This document shows positions 33,070 to 43,799 of a DNA stretch of 64,000 bases, piece by piece. Source of the stretch: Archilochus colubris (taxonomy: Eukaryota > Chordata > Aves > Apodiformes > Trochilidae); the NCBI GenBank assembly GCA_023079485.1, contig CM041109.1:1435549-1499548 (forward strand). The letters run 5' to 3'. A program made the translations under genes and the position numbers. Numbering within the stretch: position 1 is the first letter of the stretch; each line of letters starts with the position of its first letter. Under the pieces are notes generated by a model, which worked only from the letters and a program-made list of their open reading frames with translations, ran no database searches and was not told the origin of the DNA.

Positions 33070-35060
33070 GCCTGTGTAGAATATCTTTCATATATCTTGT
33101 AACCTAGAGCCTATGGACAAACTGGATGAAAAATAACAGCCCTTCACTTGCAGAAGCCAAATCCAATTTATTGATTGTGATAGTATAAAGAGTGGCATCA
33201 CTATTGACCAAAAAGTATTGCCCAAACAGAGGGTACATGGTTCCCTTTGTCTGTTTTCCCTTCGTGGCTGTCCCAGCGAGCCAAATTCATCAGGGAGGAT
33301 GAGACAGGGCCAGGAGATGAGTATTTAATCAGGATTTAATAAGTATATAATCAGCTCAAATAATTCCAATAAAATTACACAGGCTTACAGGGTGAAGCAG
33401 AGGTACCTCAGGTGATGGTGGGGAGGGGACACCAACCTCAGCTTAGCTTTGGAGTGGTCCCAGATGCAACCCCTACCATGGGTTTCCTTCCTTCTCCTTT
33501 AGGATCCCTGAATTGCCCCCTGGGTGAAGAACAGAGGCTCCAGCACCGTGTGGGCACAGGGTGATCATCCTTGGGGCTCTCAGCTCTTCTGGTGCCTGGG
33601 GAGATGTGAAGACCTTGCCCTTCTTCACGGATTACCTCCATGAGGCAAAAATACCCCTGGGTCTCCTGTTTTGTCCCAATGTCTCTTTGGGGTGTTTTGT
33701 GGCTCTTTTGGGCTGCAAGGTGGCGGGTGGGTGGGTGTGGGGGGGGTGGATTTGCTGTTTTCTTTTCAGAAACCCAAGGGCAGAGCAGCAGCTGAGAGCT
33801 TGACCCCTTCCTCCCTCAGCTCCTTTTGGTTTTAATGGGTAGAAAGTGAAAAAAATCACAAGGCAATAGGGCTGGAAGGAGCTGTGCAATTAGTTGACTC
33901 AGGCTTCAGAGCAATAATGAAGAAAGAGTGGCAATTTCCCAGGGAAAATTAAAGGTCTGTGCTTGGGAATCCATCTCCAGCTCAGCTGAAGTCAACAGCA
34001 AAATTCCCACGGGGCTGGCAGGAGGAAGGGGGTCAATAAAAGTACCTCAACATTTATAAGGATGTTTCAATCTAATAAAGGCATTCTGGCTTTCTTTTCC
34101 ATGAAAAAAACCCCAAACCAACAACCCAGTCCTCATTTTTTATTCTTTTATGGAAAGCTTTTAGCTGTGTCTTTGTGTAACCAACCTGCACAAAGAAATA
34201 TCACTGACAGTGGATGGGCAGAGGATGAGAAACCAGGACATCTTTCCTCAGCTGTTCTCAGTTAAAATATTGTTCCTGATACACAAACCAATCAAACATG
34301 GCTGCTTTGATAGCAAGGAGGGGATGATAAGAACCCCTGGAAAAAATATTGTGGGTAATTATTGTGTGATATATATGGAATATTTAAATCCCCAACTGCA
34401 AGTTTTCGGGAAGTCAAGGGAAGATGTGGACTTTCTGACCAGGATTCACTTTGTGGTCACTTTTCTACATGGATGGATATTTTCTGCAGTAGTTAATTGC
34501 CCTCCAGTTAATGGGGATCTGGTCCTTCAGCTCTTACCTGCCTGGATGGATTAAACATCAGCTGCCCAGTCTGTGATGTTACTGCATATTAAATACTCCA
34601 AAAATAATTTTTTTTTCAGCCTTATTTTTCTCCTTCTTACATAAATGGTTGTAATACCATAGAGAAAAAAAAAAAAAAAAGCAATAAAAACTGTACAACA
34701 TGATGCCTGCCCAATTTTCATGAGCCACTGGTGATCACCAGCAACCTCCCTGGGTAGGAGGTTGCTCAAAGCTGTGTTGAAAATGTTTTTCTGGTGGGGA
34801 AGCCCCAAGGGAATGGGGTAGGAATGCAAAGCCCTGGGGTTCTGGAGTGCCCCTGGGTGTAGGGCCCATGCTGTGGGGTGGAGAGGTGTTTCTATGCTTT
34901 CCCCATCACTTGGGACCTGTTGGTCATGGTTGATGGAGGGGAAGGGAGATGCTCAGGGATGATCCCTCACCAATGGTGGTTGGGCACTGGAGCATCACAA
35001 GGACTCAGGAAGGAACCAGCTCTGCACAAAAAGCAGGAGCATGTTGGTTAATCCAGCTGG
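33070..35060. other. Gap between EDKM and the loricrin-like genes; possible unrecognised transcription unit
   Basis: There is no clear gene. Signals of a possible minus-strand unit are a minus-strand AATAAA (TTTATT at 33168-33173), an open frame of 67 codons at 33438-33641 and a minus-strand TATAAAT (34052-34058). On the plus strand the same spot reads TATAAGG, with TTGACTCA about 155 bp to its left (33894-33901). AATAAA also occurs on the plus strand at 33369-33374. Translated frames match no EDC family I know. Confidence 0.3.
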
Positions 35061-35141
35061 ACCCCTATGATGTGCGTGGGAAAACGAGTCTGAGGAGCAT
35101 AAAGAAACATCAAGACAAGAGAAGTCTGGAGAACTTAATGC

Positions 35142-35147
35142 TTTATT
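35142..35147 (-). terminator. Polyadenylation signal of loricrin-like gene 1
   Basis: TTTATT on the plus strand (AATAAA on the coding strand), about 220 bp after the stop codon. The same signal and flanks recur at 38587-38592. Confidence 0.8.
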
Positions 35148-35365
35148 GTCTTATGGGCACCCGGTGGGCCCACAGCCCAGCCTGGAGCATCAGGCAGCAG
35201 CAGCAGGGAAGCCCAAGTGATGTCCCTTCCCCAGGGAGTGACAGACCCAGTGGCTAGAGCTGGGGGTTTGCAGGTGGGCAGCTCCGGGGCTCGCAAAGCT
35301 TTGGGGAGGTTGGAGGGAGCTGGGGGACGCGTGGTCTTTGGTGCCAGGGTATGGGGGACACCCCA

Positions 35366-35701
35366 TCACTTCATCTTCTGCGAGGGGATCTGATGGATCT
35401 GCTGCTGCTGCTGCTGGCTTTGCATTTGTGGCTTCCCATGGCAGCCACCACCTCCGGAGCTGTGACAGCCACCGCCACTGCTGCCAGAGCTGTGACAGCC
35501 ACCACCACCAGAGCTGTGGCAGCCACCGCCACCACCACCGGAGCTGTGGCAGCCACCACCACCACCTCCGGAGCTGTGGCAGCCACCACCGCCACCAGAG
35601 CTATGGCAGCCACCCCCCCCGGAGCTGTGACAGCCACCGCTGCTCTGGCGGGTGCTCCGTTCCTGCTGGTGGCAGTGGTCCTTCTCCTGACGGGAACACA
35701 T
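35366..35701 (-). CDS. LOR: Loricrin-like cornified envelope protein 1 (Gly/Ser/Cys/His)
   Basis: A single coding exon of 111 residues. The N-terminus [15 protein letters not shown] is shared with the two genes that follow. The body has seven CHSS units separated by runs of two to six glycines. The end is a Gln run followed by IPSQKMK. Gly-loop and Cys spacing plus Gln/Lys-rich ends are features of loricrin, an insoluble cornified-envelope protein cross-linked by transglutaminase and disulfides. The regular histidine after each cysteine is unlike mammalian loricrin. The coding exon starts 19 bp before the ATG at acceptor cttcccacag; exon 1 is non-coding (36067 to about 36098). It is assigned to the sauropsid loricrin family from composition, layout and position. 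I cannot say which numbered paralogue it is. Confidence 0.75.
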   Translation of the reverse strand: MCSRQEKDHCHQQERSTRQSSGGCHSSGGGGCHSSGGGGGCHSSGGGGGGCHSSGGGGGGCHSSGGGGCHSSGSSGGGCHSSGGGGCHGKPQMQSQQQQQQIHQIPSQKMK

Positions 35702-35770
35702 CGTGGTCTTTTGGGGTGATCTGTGGGAAGAGAAGAACTGTCAGGGGCTCCTGCATGTCCCAGCACTCCG

Positions 35771-35829
35771 TCCATCCATCCATCCATCCATCCATCCATC
35801 CATCCATCCATCCATCCATCCATCCATCC
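35771..35829. repeat. (ATCC)n microsatellite in loricrin-like gene 1 intron
   Basis: About 14-15 copies of tcca, inside the single intron (35721-36066). Confidence 0.97.
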
Positions 35830-36066
35830 CTGTGCCTGTCCCATTTGCAATTCCACCCAGGAGGTTCCCAGGAGAACCCTGGCTGTGGAGCAGAGCCCCA
35901 TGTCCTCCAAGGGAGGGTTTCCCCAGTTGAGTAAAATACTACAAAATGGCTCAGCCATGAGGAAGGGCTTCCTTCCCTCCATGCATCCCACCACCCTACG
36001 AGCATCCCTGTGTTCCTCGTCCCTTGCCGGCAGCCCCGTCCCCAAGGAAGCAAGATCCAGACTCAC

Positions 36067-36128
36067 CCGAGCTTGAGAGGGATACAAGAGGAGGGAATAA
36101 AGATCCTTGGGACCGGAGCAGTTTTATA
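36067..36128 (-). promoter_or_regulatory. Promoter and non-coding exon 1 of loricrin-like gene 1
   Basis: Minus-strand TATAAAA (36122-36128), then a leader of about 30 bp ending at CGG|GTGAGT (donor at 36066-36061). TGACTCA lies at 36236-36242 and TAATTGCC at 36296-36303, 108 and 168 bp upstream of the TATA. Confidence 0.8.
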
Positions 36129-36309
36129 GACATCTCAGATCCCTTTCCCCGGAAATGAGCCAACTCTCTGTCATAGCAATCTATTAATTTAATACCCAAT
36201 CCCCATCAAACCGCCCTCTGTTTACATTGCTGGCCTGACTCACTCGTGATGGCAATCATTCCTTTTTTATCTGTTTCCTGTGCCACATAAGTATCTAATT
36301 GCCAGCCTC

Positions 36310-38260
36310 ACCTGTCCTTAATAGAAAAACCCGTGGGTGCCTGGGGTTTCCAAAGGCTTACCTCTCTGGGGCTTGTTTTGTTCAATTAAATCCAGGCATA
36401 ATTATAGCCCCATCCCATCAAGCTCCACTCAGAGAGTCTAATCCCTGCTATTGAGCTGCCACCAGAAGAAGCCAGAAATAATTCAGGCAAAAAGGAATGG
36501 AAAGTTGCTCTCTCCTCCCTTAGATGCTTTGTCCGAAAGAGACACCAAGGGAGCAGCCAATGGGCTGAGGACAAATCCTCCTGGGCTTCCTCTGGAGTTG
36601 GGGTTCAGGGGTTTTCTAGCTCCCCTCCTTTACCTAAGGGTGTGAATTTCCCCCAAAAGGGAGATGAGCAGCTAGAAGACAGTCTTGGGGATGGCCATTT
36701 CCAGCCTCTCAATGACAAAGATCAGGAAATGAAGACTGAGAATTAAAAGAGCCAGCTGGTGCTGCACTGGTGTTTTCTGGAGCCAGAGATCTGGAGATAA
36801 CCCTTCTGCACAGCCTTGTCCTGGTTAAAAAGTTGCCTGGAACCTCATCACCCCACCAAGCGCGTTGACCTCGAAAGGTCCCAGCTCCTTATTGGCAAGA
36901 TAAAGGCAAGAAAAAGTCTGAGAGACAGAGAGATGACATGGGGAGCCTTGCAGACATGAAGATCCACCTTGCTGCTAAGGAGAAATGCTTTGACAGGTCT
37001 CTGAGGGAGGAGGGGATGACTTTGAGCTGAAAGCCACTGGCTGTCCCCAAACACTTTTTAGTTTGTTATGCTCAGCACTGAACGTGAGCTCCATCCTGCT
37101 TCTTCTTCGGGAAGCTTTTGGGTGGCTTCAGGCAAAAACTCCTGGGCAGGGGGTTGAGCTGGCCCTGGAGGTCCCTGTGTCCTGCACATGACCCAACTTG
37201 AGTAGAGGGGAATGTGGTGACCAGGGGACGAAACCTCCTCCAAAATGTTGGCTGGGTGAACTCTCTCCATCACAAGCCTCCCACCTGGTGGTGATGGATG
37301 CCAGCCAGGGGGAGGATTGCAAAGCTCTCCTCCATCCTCACACATCTGTGGCTCACCCAGCCCCAAGTGCATCAGGCATTTACTGCACTGCCTGCTGCTG
37401 ATGTCACAGCATTTCAGACAGAAACCAGTGGCTGCAATTCTAATGAGTGGTGGAACTGGGCAGGCACCCACTGAGTGGGTGCTGCAGGCAAAATCCACAT
37501 GGCTGCTGGAGCAAATGAGTGTGTGTGCACCCAAGGGGCTGAGAGCAATGGCCACGGGGCTTCTTGCTGCTGCTTTGTGCATCCTTCCCACCACCCAAAA
37601 TAGAGATGGGTGATGAAAGTCTCAAGGACAAATTCATTTGTGCCATTTGGTTTTGTCTTTGCCAGAGAATATTAGTGACAGTTGTGTCTTGCCCAGCTCA
37701 AGGGGGATGTTGAGCACAGAAGAGGTTAATGCTCATTTACTTTTTGGGTGATGATCTCATTCATTTAAAGATAAAGGATGTGAATATTCTCGGTGTAACC
37801 AGATGTGTACCAGATTTCATTATGGGTGGGTGTTTTTCTTGCAGTCCTCAGCCTCTCACACATGGGGTTAGAAGCAGAAACCACATCAAAACAGAAGCAG
37901 AGAAGCCTGTGCCCTTTTTTATTGTGGTTACAAAGGAAAAATTAAAATCTTTAAACAGCCAAAGACCTGAGAGGCAAAGGAAAGGCACTTCAAAACATAT
38001 GAGTAGTGATTCTGTTGAGGGTTGTCTTGGGGTGAGGAGGATGGCATGGTTACACCTTCTGGCTCCACCCAGATCTGGGCTGGCTGTTCCCAATTGGAAA
38101 TCCCCATCCCTGGCTCTCTTCTGCCTTCCCAGCAGCACCTCTGCCAGGTCCTGGCTCTGCAAGGAGCTGGATTTGGCTTCTCCCTCTGCCAGCTCTTCCC
38201 TTGACTTTCTGCAGCTCTGGGTCCAGCTCATGGAGCTTGATCATTCCTGAGTTCATCTGC
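36310..38260. other. Intergenic between loricrin-like genes 1 and 2
   Basis: No gene was recognised on either strand. Confidence 0.4.
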
Positions 38261-38267
38261 AGGCGTT

Positions 38268-38312
38268 GAACCACAGAATGGTTTGAGTTGGAAGGGAAGA
38301 GGAGAAGCTTCA
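38268..38312 (-). mobile_element. CR1 LINE 3' end, very short
   Basis: Reverse-oriented ccacagaatggtttgagttgg; only the terminal 40 bp or so remains. Confidence 0.55.
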
Positions 38313-38504
38313 GAAAAGCCAAGAATTAAAGATGTCACTGGATTCAGTCGCACTGTTCTCTTCTCCTCCCTAAAAAACCAACCCCAAGTGGTCTCCACAG
38401 GCACACATGCTGCTGGGCTGGGCATTTTCCCAGGAGGATTCTCCTTCTTAATGTCTGTGACCTCCTGGTAATGGGGCAGACCTTTCAACCCCCTCCACCC
38501 ACCT

Positions 38505-38823
38505 GCACCCCTACGGTGTGCATGGAAAACGGGACTGAGGAGTTTAAAGAAACACCAAGACAGGAGAGGTCTGGAGAACTTAATGCTTTATTTTCTCACA
38601 GGCACACGGTGGGGCCAAAGCCCAGTGCTCTGCAGCAGGTGGCAGGGAAGCCCAAGGGATGTCCCTTTCCCAAGGAGTGACAGAACCAAGGCCAGAGCTG
38701 AGGATTTGCAGGCAGGAAGCCCCGGGGCTTGCAAAGCTTTGGGGAGGTTGGAGGGAGCTGGGGGATGCGTGGCCTTTGGTGCAGGGGTGTGGGGGACACC
38801 CCATCACTTCATCTTCTGCGAGG
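38505..38823. repeat. Duplicated 3' flank of loricrin-like genes 1 and 2
   Basis: This block (3' end of the coding exon, 3' UTR, polyadenylation signal and about 75 bp beyond) aligns throughout with 35065-35385; for instance gtctggagaacttaatgcttt and cttcatcttctgcgaggg recur. It marks the unit of the tandem duplication. Confidence 0.85.
38587..38592 (-). terminator. Polyadenylation signal of loricrin-like gene 2
   Basis: TTTATT on the plus strand, at the same place relative to the stop codon as in gene 1. Confidence 0.8.
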
Positions 38824-38844
38824 GAAGCTGCTGGATCTGCTGGA

Positions 38845-38876
<32 letters not shown>

Positions 38877-39187
38877 CACTGGACTTGTGGCTTCCCATGG
38901 CAGCTGGAGCCACCAGAGCTGTGACAGCCACTGCCACCACTGGAGCTGTGACAGCCACCTCCACCACCAGAGCTGTGACAGCCACCGCCACCACCGGAGC
39001 TGTGACAACCACTGGAGCTGTGACAGCCACTGCTGCCACCACTGCTGTGACAGCCACTGCCACCACCGGAGCTGTGACAGCCACCTCCACCACCACTGCT
39101 GTGACAGCCACCACCCCCGGAGCTGTGACAGCCACCGCTGCCTCTCTCCTGTCTGTGGCACTGGTCCTTGTCCTGGCGGGAGCACAT
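38804..39187 (-). CDS. LOR: Loricrin-like cornified envelope protein 2
   Basis: A single coding exon of 127 residues, the closest paralogue of the gene at 35366-35701. It has [15 protein letters not shown], nine CHSS units with Gly/Ser spacers, CHGKPQ, a Gln run of ten and an ending LPSQKMK. The Gln run is coded mainly by CAG, so its length is likely to vary between individuals. The coding exon starts at about 39206 after ctctctgcag. The non-coding exon 1 is at 39630 to about 39665. The predicted role is the same as for the other two: an envelope structural protein cross-linked through Gln and Lys and through Cys. Shared 3' flanks show that it arose with gene 1 by tandem duplication. Confidence 0.76.
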
Positions 39188-39629
39188 GGTTGTGTTTCGG
39201 GGTGATCTGCAGAGAGAGAGGAGCTGTCAGGCTTTTCCTTTCCTCCTTCTGCTCTTCCAGGGGAGGGATATCTGGATGTGCATTTATCCTCTCTTAGCCA
39301 TATCCTGTAATTGTCTTTAAACCTTGCACCAGCTTCTTTGACAAGGTTGGGATTGTCCCATCGATGCCACCACCAAAGGCCCTGGGACCATCCCGAGCTG
39401 CCTCGATCCAGAATCCAAGCTCCTCATCCTTCTTCTGGAGGGAGGAAAACACCCCCCTAGAGCCTCCCTCCACCTCCAAACCCCTCTGCTCTCCTCCGAT
39501 ATCCCCTGGGCTCCCTTCTCACCCCACCTTGAGCAAACCCCAACTCTACGCAAGGCTCAGCCTGCTCCAAACCCAGCCACCTCCCAAAAATTCCCGACCC
39601 CTGGAGCCCCACAGCATCACTGCTCTTAC

Positions 39630-39696
39630 CTGAGATGCTGGTGCAGCAAAGGAATGAGGAGGGAATGAGGCTTTCCAGGACCAGAGTCCTTTTATA
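39630..39696 (-). promoter_or_regulatory. Promoter and non-coding exon 1 of loricrin-like gene 2
   Basis: Minus-strand TATAAAA (39690-39696), with donor CAG|GTAAGA just below 39630. TGACTCA lies at 39816-39822 and TAATTGCC at 39883-39890 upstream. Confidence 0.8.
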
Positions 39697-39899
39697 CCTT
39701 CTCTGCACACCCCGTCTGGAAAGGAAGCCCCTCCCTGTCACAGAGGTCTGACTGTTCATTTAATGTAATTTCTTTTTTCTTTTTTTTTGCCTCCCCACTC
39801 TTCAGGTTGCTTCTGTGACTCACCTCATCTGCCCCGGGTATCACCTCATTATTGGTCATCTTTCCTGCACTGCAGAAATATTTAATTGCCAGCTCTAAC

Positions 39900-42480
39900 T
39901 CTGCTCAGCTCCAATGGGGGAGCAGTGTGGGCAACCTCAGCTGCCACAGCTTTGCAAGGTTGGGTTTGGAGCTGATTGCAGCTGGGGAACCCTTTGCTTC
40001 TAGAGGGGGGAATTATATTTATTTATTATATTTTTTAAAAAGACATACATTCTATAATATTACCATAGAATGTTAGTTATTATAGATTTTATATATATAT
40101 TTTGGGAGATGTCATATACTTTAATAACTCTTAAGATGTCTTGAGGTGCTGTAGTCCTGCAAACGCCCATATACACAGAGCTGTGCCTATGAATAGCTAT
40201 AACTTCTTAGGCCTTAACTCTCACAGCTCTTTCAAGTAAAGTTATGACTCTTTGCAGTGATCTCACTGGTGCCACTGTTGGCCCATTTCTCCTAAAACCA
40301 CCTCAAACACTGCAAGGTGGTGAAGAGGGAGAAAGAAACAGCCCCCGCAAAAGCTTGTTTTGTCATCCAAAGGTTCCCTGCTATTGCAAGAAGGACCAAG
40401 ATCCTAATTTTTGGAAGGAGGAAGACCTGCCCTAGGTAGTGATCCAGGGCTGGGGAGGTACATAATTATGTGGTTAACTTTCAGCCCGTGAGTAACTCTG
40501 GAGAGGCAACGCCAATGGTTTTTTTTTTCCAGGTTGTGAGTGGCTTCGGAGCTGCCGCGTGGAGGAGATGGACACCCACGGGTGACACACGGTGGCCTGG
40601 GTGGCTGCTGTGTTGTGGGGAGCCAAGAAGACCCCAGGGACTTTCTTCAAACTCGTTGGAACATCCTATTTAGAGCACTTTTCCCTGTTCCTCAATTAGC
40701 TCCTAATTGGCCAACAAATCAGAGGGATATTTGCACTGACGCAGGGATGGACAAGAGCCTTGGGGCCACAGTGCCAGCTGATGGCAAGAAATAATTGGAG
40801 ATACTCCTTGTACCTTGTACTTGGAAGCACCTAGGGCCATGGATCTTTTCTGCCACTTTTTGTGGGAAGAGATTTCAGTCACTGCAAATCAAATCAGTTT
40901 TGGCAGCTGAAGTGGGGAATTGCAAGGATTCCCTCAGCTCTAAAGTGCTTGGAAAACACTGCCAAATAATTCACTTGCCTGCATAGATGCTGCAGCGTTT
41001 GGCATTTTTTGGTTCCCCTCTCCAGCCTTTTATTTTTCCTTCCCCATGATGAATAAGTTTTAATCCCATTCTGCAGTGAGATTGAGGCTCAGCCCCATCC
41101 CACCTTTGCTAATCCTGTTTCAGAGCCCTGGGATCCTTCGGGAAGCAGCTGGAAAACAAAACAAAACTGCAAGGCACTGAAGTGTTTCTCCAGCCTCTCT
41201 GAAACTCCAACTTTGAACTCAGGCACCTGAACCTTTCTTAAGATGCTGCAAGTCTTGAAGGGTTCTTGCAAGCTGAAAAACATCTGACACATTTGCTGTG
41301 ACTGAAACAGGGAGGATTTTTGGAAAGGCGGGCGGGCAGGGCAGGGTTAATGCACCAGATACTCAACCTAAATGCTTCTTTTGTATTGCTTAATTGCTAT
41401 TATGAGCCAGAACAATGTCAGGGCAAACTGTACCCAGGATCACTACAGTTTAATTGTGCTTTGTTCTGGCATCAGAAGAAATATGGTAAATACCCTCTGT
41501 GAAAAAAAGACTTGAAGTAAATTTAGGTTCTCAACATTCCGCTGTAGCCAGGTCCTCCCTTTTTAGTTGTTCTGAGGTTCTTAAAGATCATCAGCAGCCA
41601 TGGGCACCTCTAAATTTTGTGGCTGTCCACCTTAAGGTGCCTTGAACATGGGGTTTGCAAGGAGGGATGAAGGCAACAACCTCTCCTAAGACTCTCCCAG
41701 CCACCTTTTCAAAGGATTCCTAGCCCAGGAGCAGGCAGGAGGGAGGCAGCCCTGCCTGCACCCTTTGCAGCAATGTCAGATATTTCTGAGCATCATGACA
41801 CACACGAGGATAATCTGATCAGGGCCAAATCCATTTCGTGAATGGCAATAGCAGACCTATAAATTACACAATTCATTTTAATTACAAGCTGAGAAGCGAA
41901 TTAATCAGTTGGTTGTGTAACACCAGCATTTTGCAACATCCCTGGCTCAACCAAGGGCTCTTGAGGTGCTGGGCAGAGGGTTTCTAGAAAGGCACTCTGA
42001 GGAGCTCATCAAAAGCATGGGGAGATGCCTGCCACAAGGACCAAGGGGCCAAATGACCAAAAAAAGGATCACAAGTGCCTTTGCCTGTAGGACATTTTCT
42101 GCCCTGTGCTTGTGCTGAACAGCTTGTGGGGTTTTGATGGAGGATTTTAGGTGTCCAGCTCTGTTGGAAGGTAGCATGGAGGGGAGCTGCCTGTCCTGCA
42201 GAGGCTTGAGATGACCTCCTCAAATGTCAGCATTAAAAAGCTTTTCTCTCTCCCTTTTTCTTTGGAGTCCATCAAGGAGAGTGTTGCGGTGCCCACCCGT
42301 GTTGCCTGTGTCTGGGCAGGGTCACTCCTGGGCTATTAAACAGGAAGTGTCTTGTGTTGTGGAGTGAAACACAAGGGGAAAGTAAGACCATGAACACCAA
42401 ACCCATAGGAGTTCTGGATTGTAATGACTGATCTATAGTCACAGACTGATACAGAGAGACCCATGCCAGTAACCACATAA
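39900..42480. other. Intergenic between loricrin-like genes 2 and 3
   Basis: No gene was recognised. AT-rich runs occur at about 40008-40105. Confidence 0.4.
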
Positions 42481-42482
42481 AG

Positions 42483-42488
42483 TTTAAT
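42483..42488 (-). terminator. Probable polyadenylation signal of loricrin-like gene 3
   Basis: ATTAAA on the minus strand (TTTAAT on plus), about 150 bp after the stop codon. The canonical AATAAA seen in genes 1 and 2 is absent here. Confidence 0.5.
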
Positions 42489-42635
42489 TTAGCACCCAGA
42501 GATAAGCTCATAAGAGGTAGAGGACCCACCAGAGGAGGGAGAGATGACATTTTCTTTGAGGATTGCTAGGAGGCATGCAAAACCTTCTGAACTCAGCACC
42601 AGTTCAAGGAGGTGCACGAGTATAACATGCAGATA

Positions 42636-43007
42636 TCACTTCATATTTGAGGACACTTGATAAATCTGCTGCTGGCAATCCTGGGGTTTTCCATGGCAGG
42701 ATCCCCCACTGCTCCCGTGGCAACAAGATCCCCCACTGCTCCCACGGCAACCAGATCCACCACTGCTTCCATGGCATCCAGATCCACCACTGCTTCCATG
42801 GCATCCAGATCCACCACTGCTTCTGGTGCATCCAGATCCACCACTGCTTCTGTGGCAACCAGATCCCCCACTGCTCCTGTGGCATCCAGATCCCCCACTG
42901 CTCCCGTGGCATCCAGATCCCCCACTGCTCCTGTGGCACCCTTCACTGCTGTGGCACGAGGACCTTTCTTGCTGGTGGCACTGGTCTTTGTCCTGGCGGG
43001 AGCACAT
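42636..43007 (-). CDS. LOR: Loricrin-like cornified envelope protein 3 (regular 9-residue repeat)
   Basis: A single coding exon of 123 residues. The N-terminus [15 protein letters not shown] is shared with gene 2. The body is nine units of a regular nonapeptide of the type CHRSSGGSG or CHGSSGGSG (27 bp in DNA); one unit has Cys-Thr and one Cys-Arg in place of Cys-His. It ends CHGKPQ, a short Gln run and SSNMK. Compared with genes 1 and 2, the Gln block has shrunk and the PSQK motif is lost, so it has fewer C-terminal cross-link sites. The ATG at 43005-43007 lies 13 bp inside the exon (acceptor ttccag at 43021). An upstream in-frame Met at 43052 is intronic and excluded. Confidence 0.74.
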   Translation of the reverse strand: MCSRQDKDQCHQQERSSCHSSEGCHRSSGGSGCHGSSGGSGCHRSSGGSGCHRSSGGSGCTRSSGGSGCHGSSGGSGCHGSSGGSGCRGSSGGSCCHGSSGGSCHGKPQDCQQQIYQVSSNMK

Positions 43008-43518
43008 CTTTGCAGACCTGCTGGAAAGACTTTCAGCTGTGAGTGGGTGCACAAGCCAGAGACATTGTGATGCCTGTCAGCTCACAGTAATAGAGGTGGA
43101 GTTAGATGAGATATCAAGAGTAAATTCTTTTTATCAGCGAGGTTCTAGTAGAGGAGAGAAAAATGAGACTGCAGATCTGCCTGCAGGGGTCCCTGACCTT
43201 CACAGAGGACTCCATGCCACCTTTCTTTGAGTAAGTCTTTCCTTTCTCTCTGTGTTTAGCAAATACATAAGACAGAAGTTAAAGCAGTCAGTGATTAGTG
43301 AGAAGTGGTGCCAGAGTCCAGAGCTGGACCTGAAGGGTCCTGTCCTCAGCAGTCTATTCTATTAAGCACAGACATGGCTGGAGAAGACAACTTGGGCAGG
43401 AGGGCTGAGGTGTGACCAGAGATGGTCCCAGAGATGAGAGGTGTAAGAGAAGGACCTCAGGCTCAGTAAAAAGCTGGTGATTGTTAAAAGTGCAGAGGTT
43501 GGGTCAAGCTGGACTTAC

Positions 43519-43592
43519 CCTGATCAGCAGGAATTCAAGAGGAGATGTGAAGCTGAGACACTGAGGAGCAACCCAATGAGAGACCTTTTATA
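43519..43592 (-). promoter_or_regulatory. Promoter and non-coding exon 1 of loricrin-like gene 3
   Basis: Minus-strand TATAAAA (43586-43592), with exon 1 ending at AGG|GTAAGT (donor just below 43519). TGACTCA is at 43703-43709 and TAATTGCC at 43778-43785. Confidence 0.8.
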
Positions 43593-43799
43593 GGGCACCC
43601 GGTATTTTTCTCCCTGGAAACAAGATGAGGCCCCACTGGAGGGACTTGATTGTTCACCACCTCAAGCACTTTGCTAATTGGGGAGTTTTTACACTGCTGT
43701 TTTGACTCACAATATCAGGAGCAGATCAATACCCTGCCCTTCGGATCACCGTTCCTCTCCTTACTCCATCAAAATGCTAATTGCCCACCACGCCTGGTG

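Noticed and set aside
35338..35934. Plus-strand His/Ser-rich ORFs over the loricrin-like genes (also 38659-39297, 42647-43070)
   Set aside because: They are complements of the Gly/Ser/Cys/His repeats. The minus strand has TATA, splice sites, start and polyadenylation signals.
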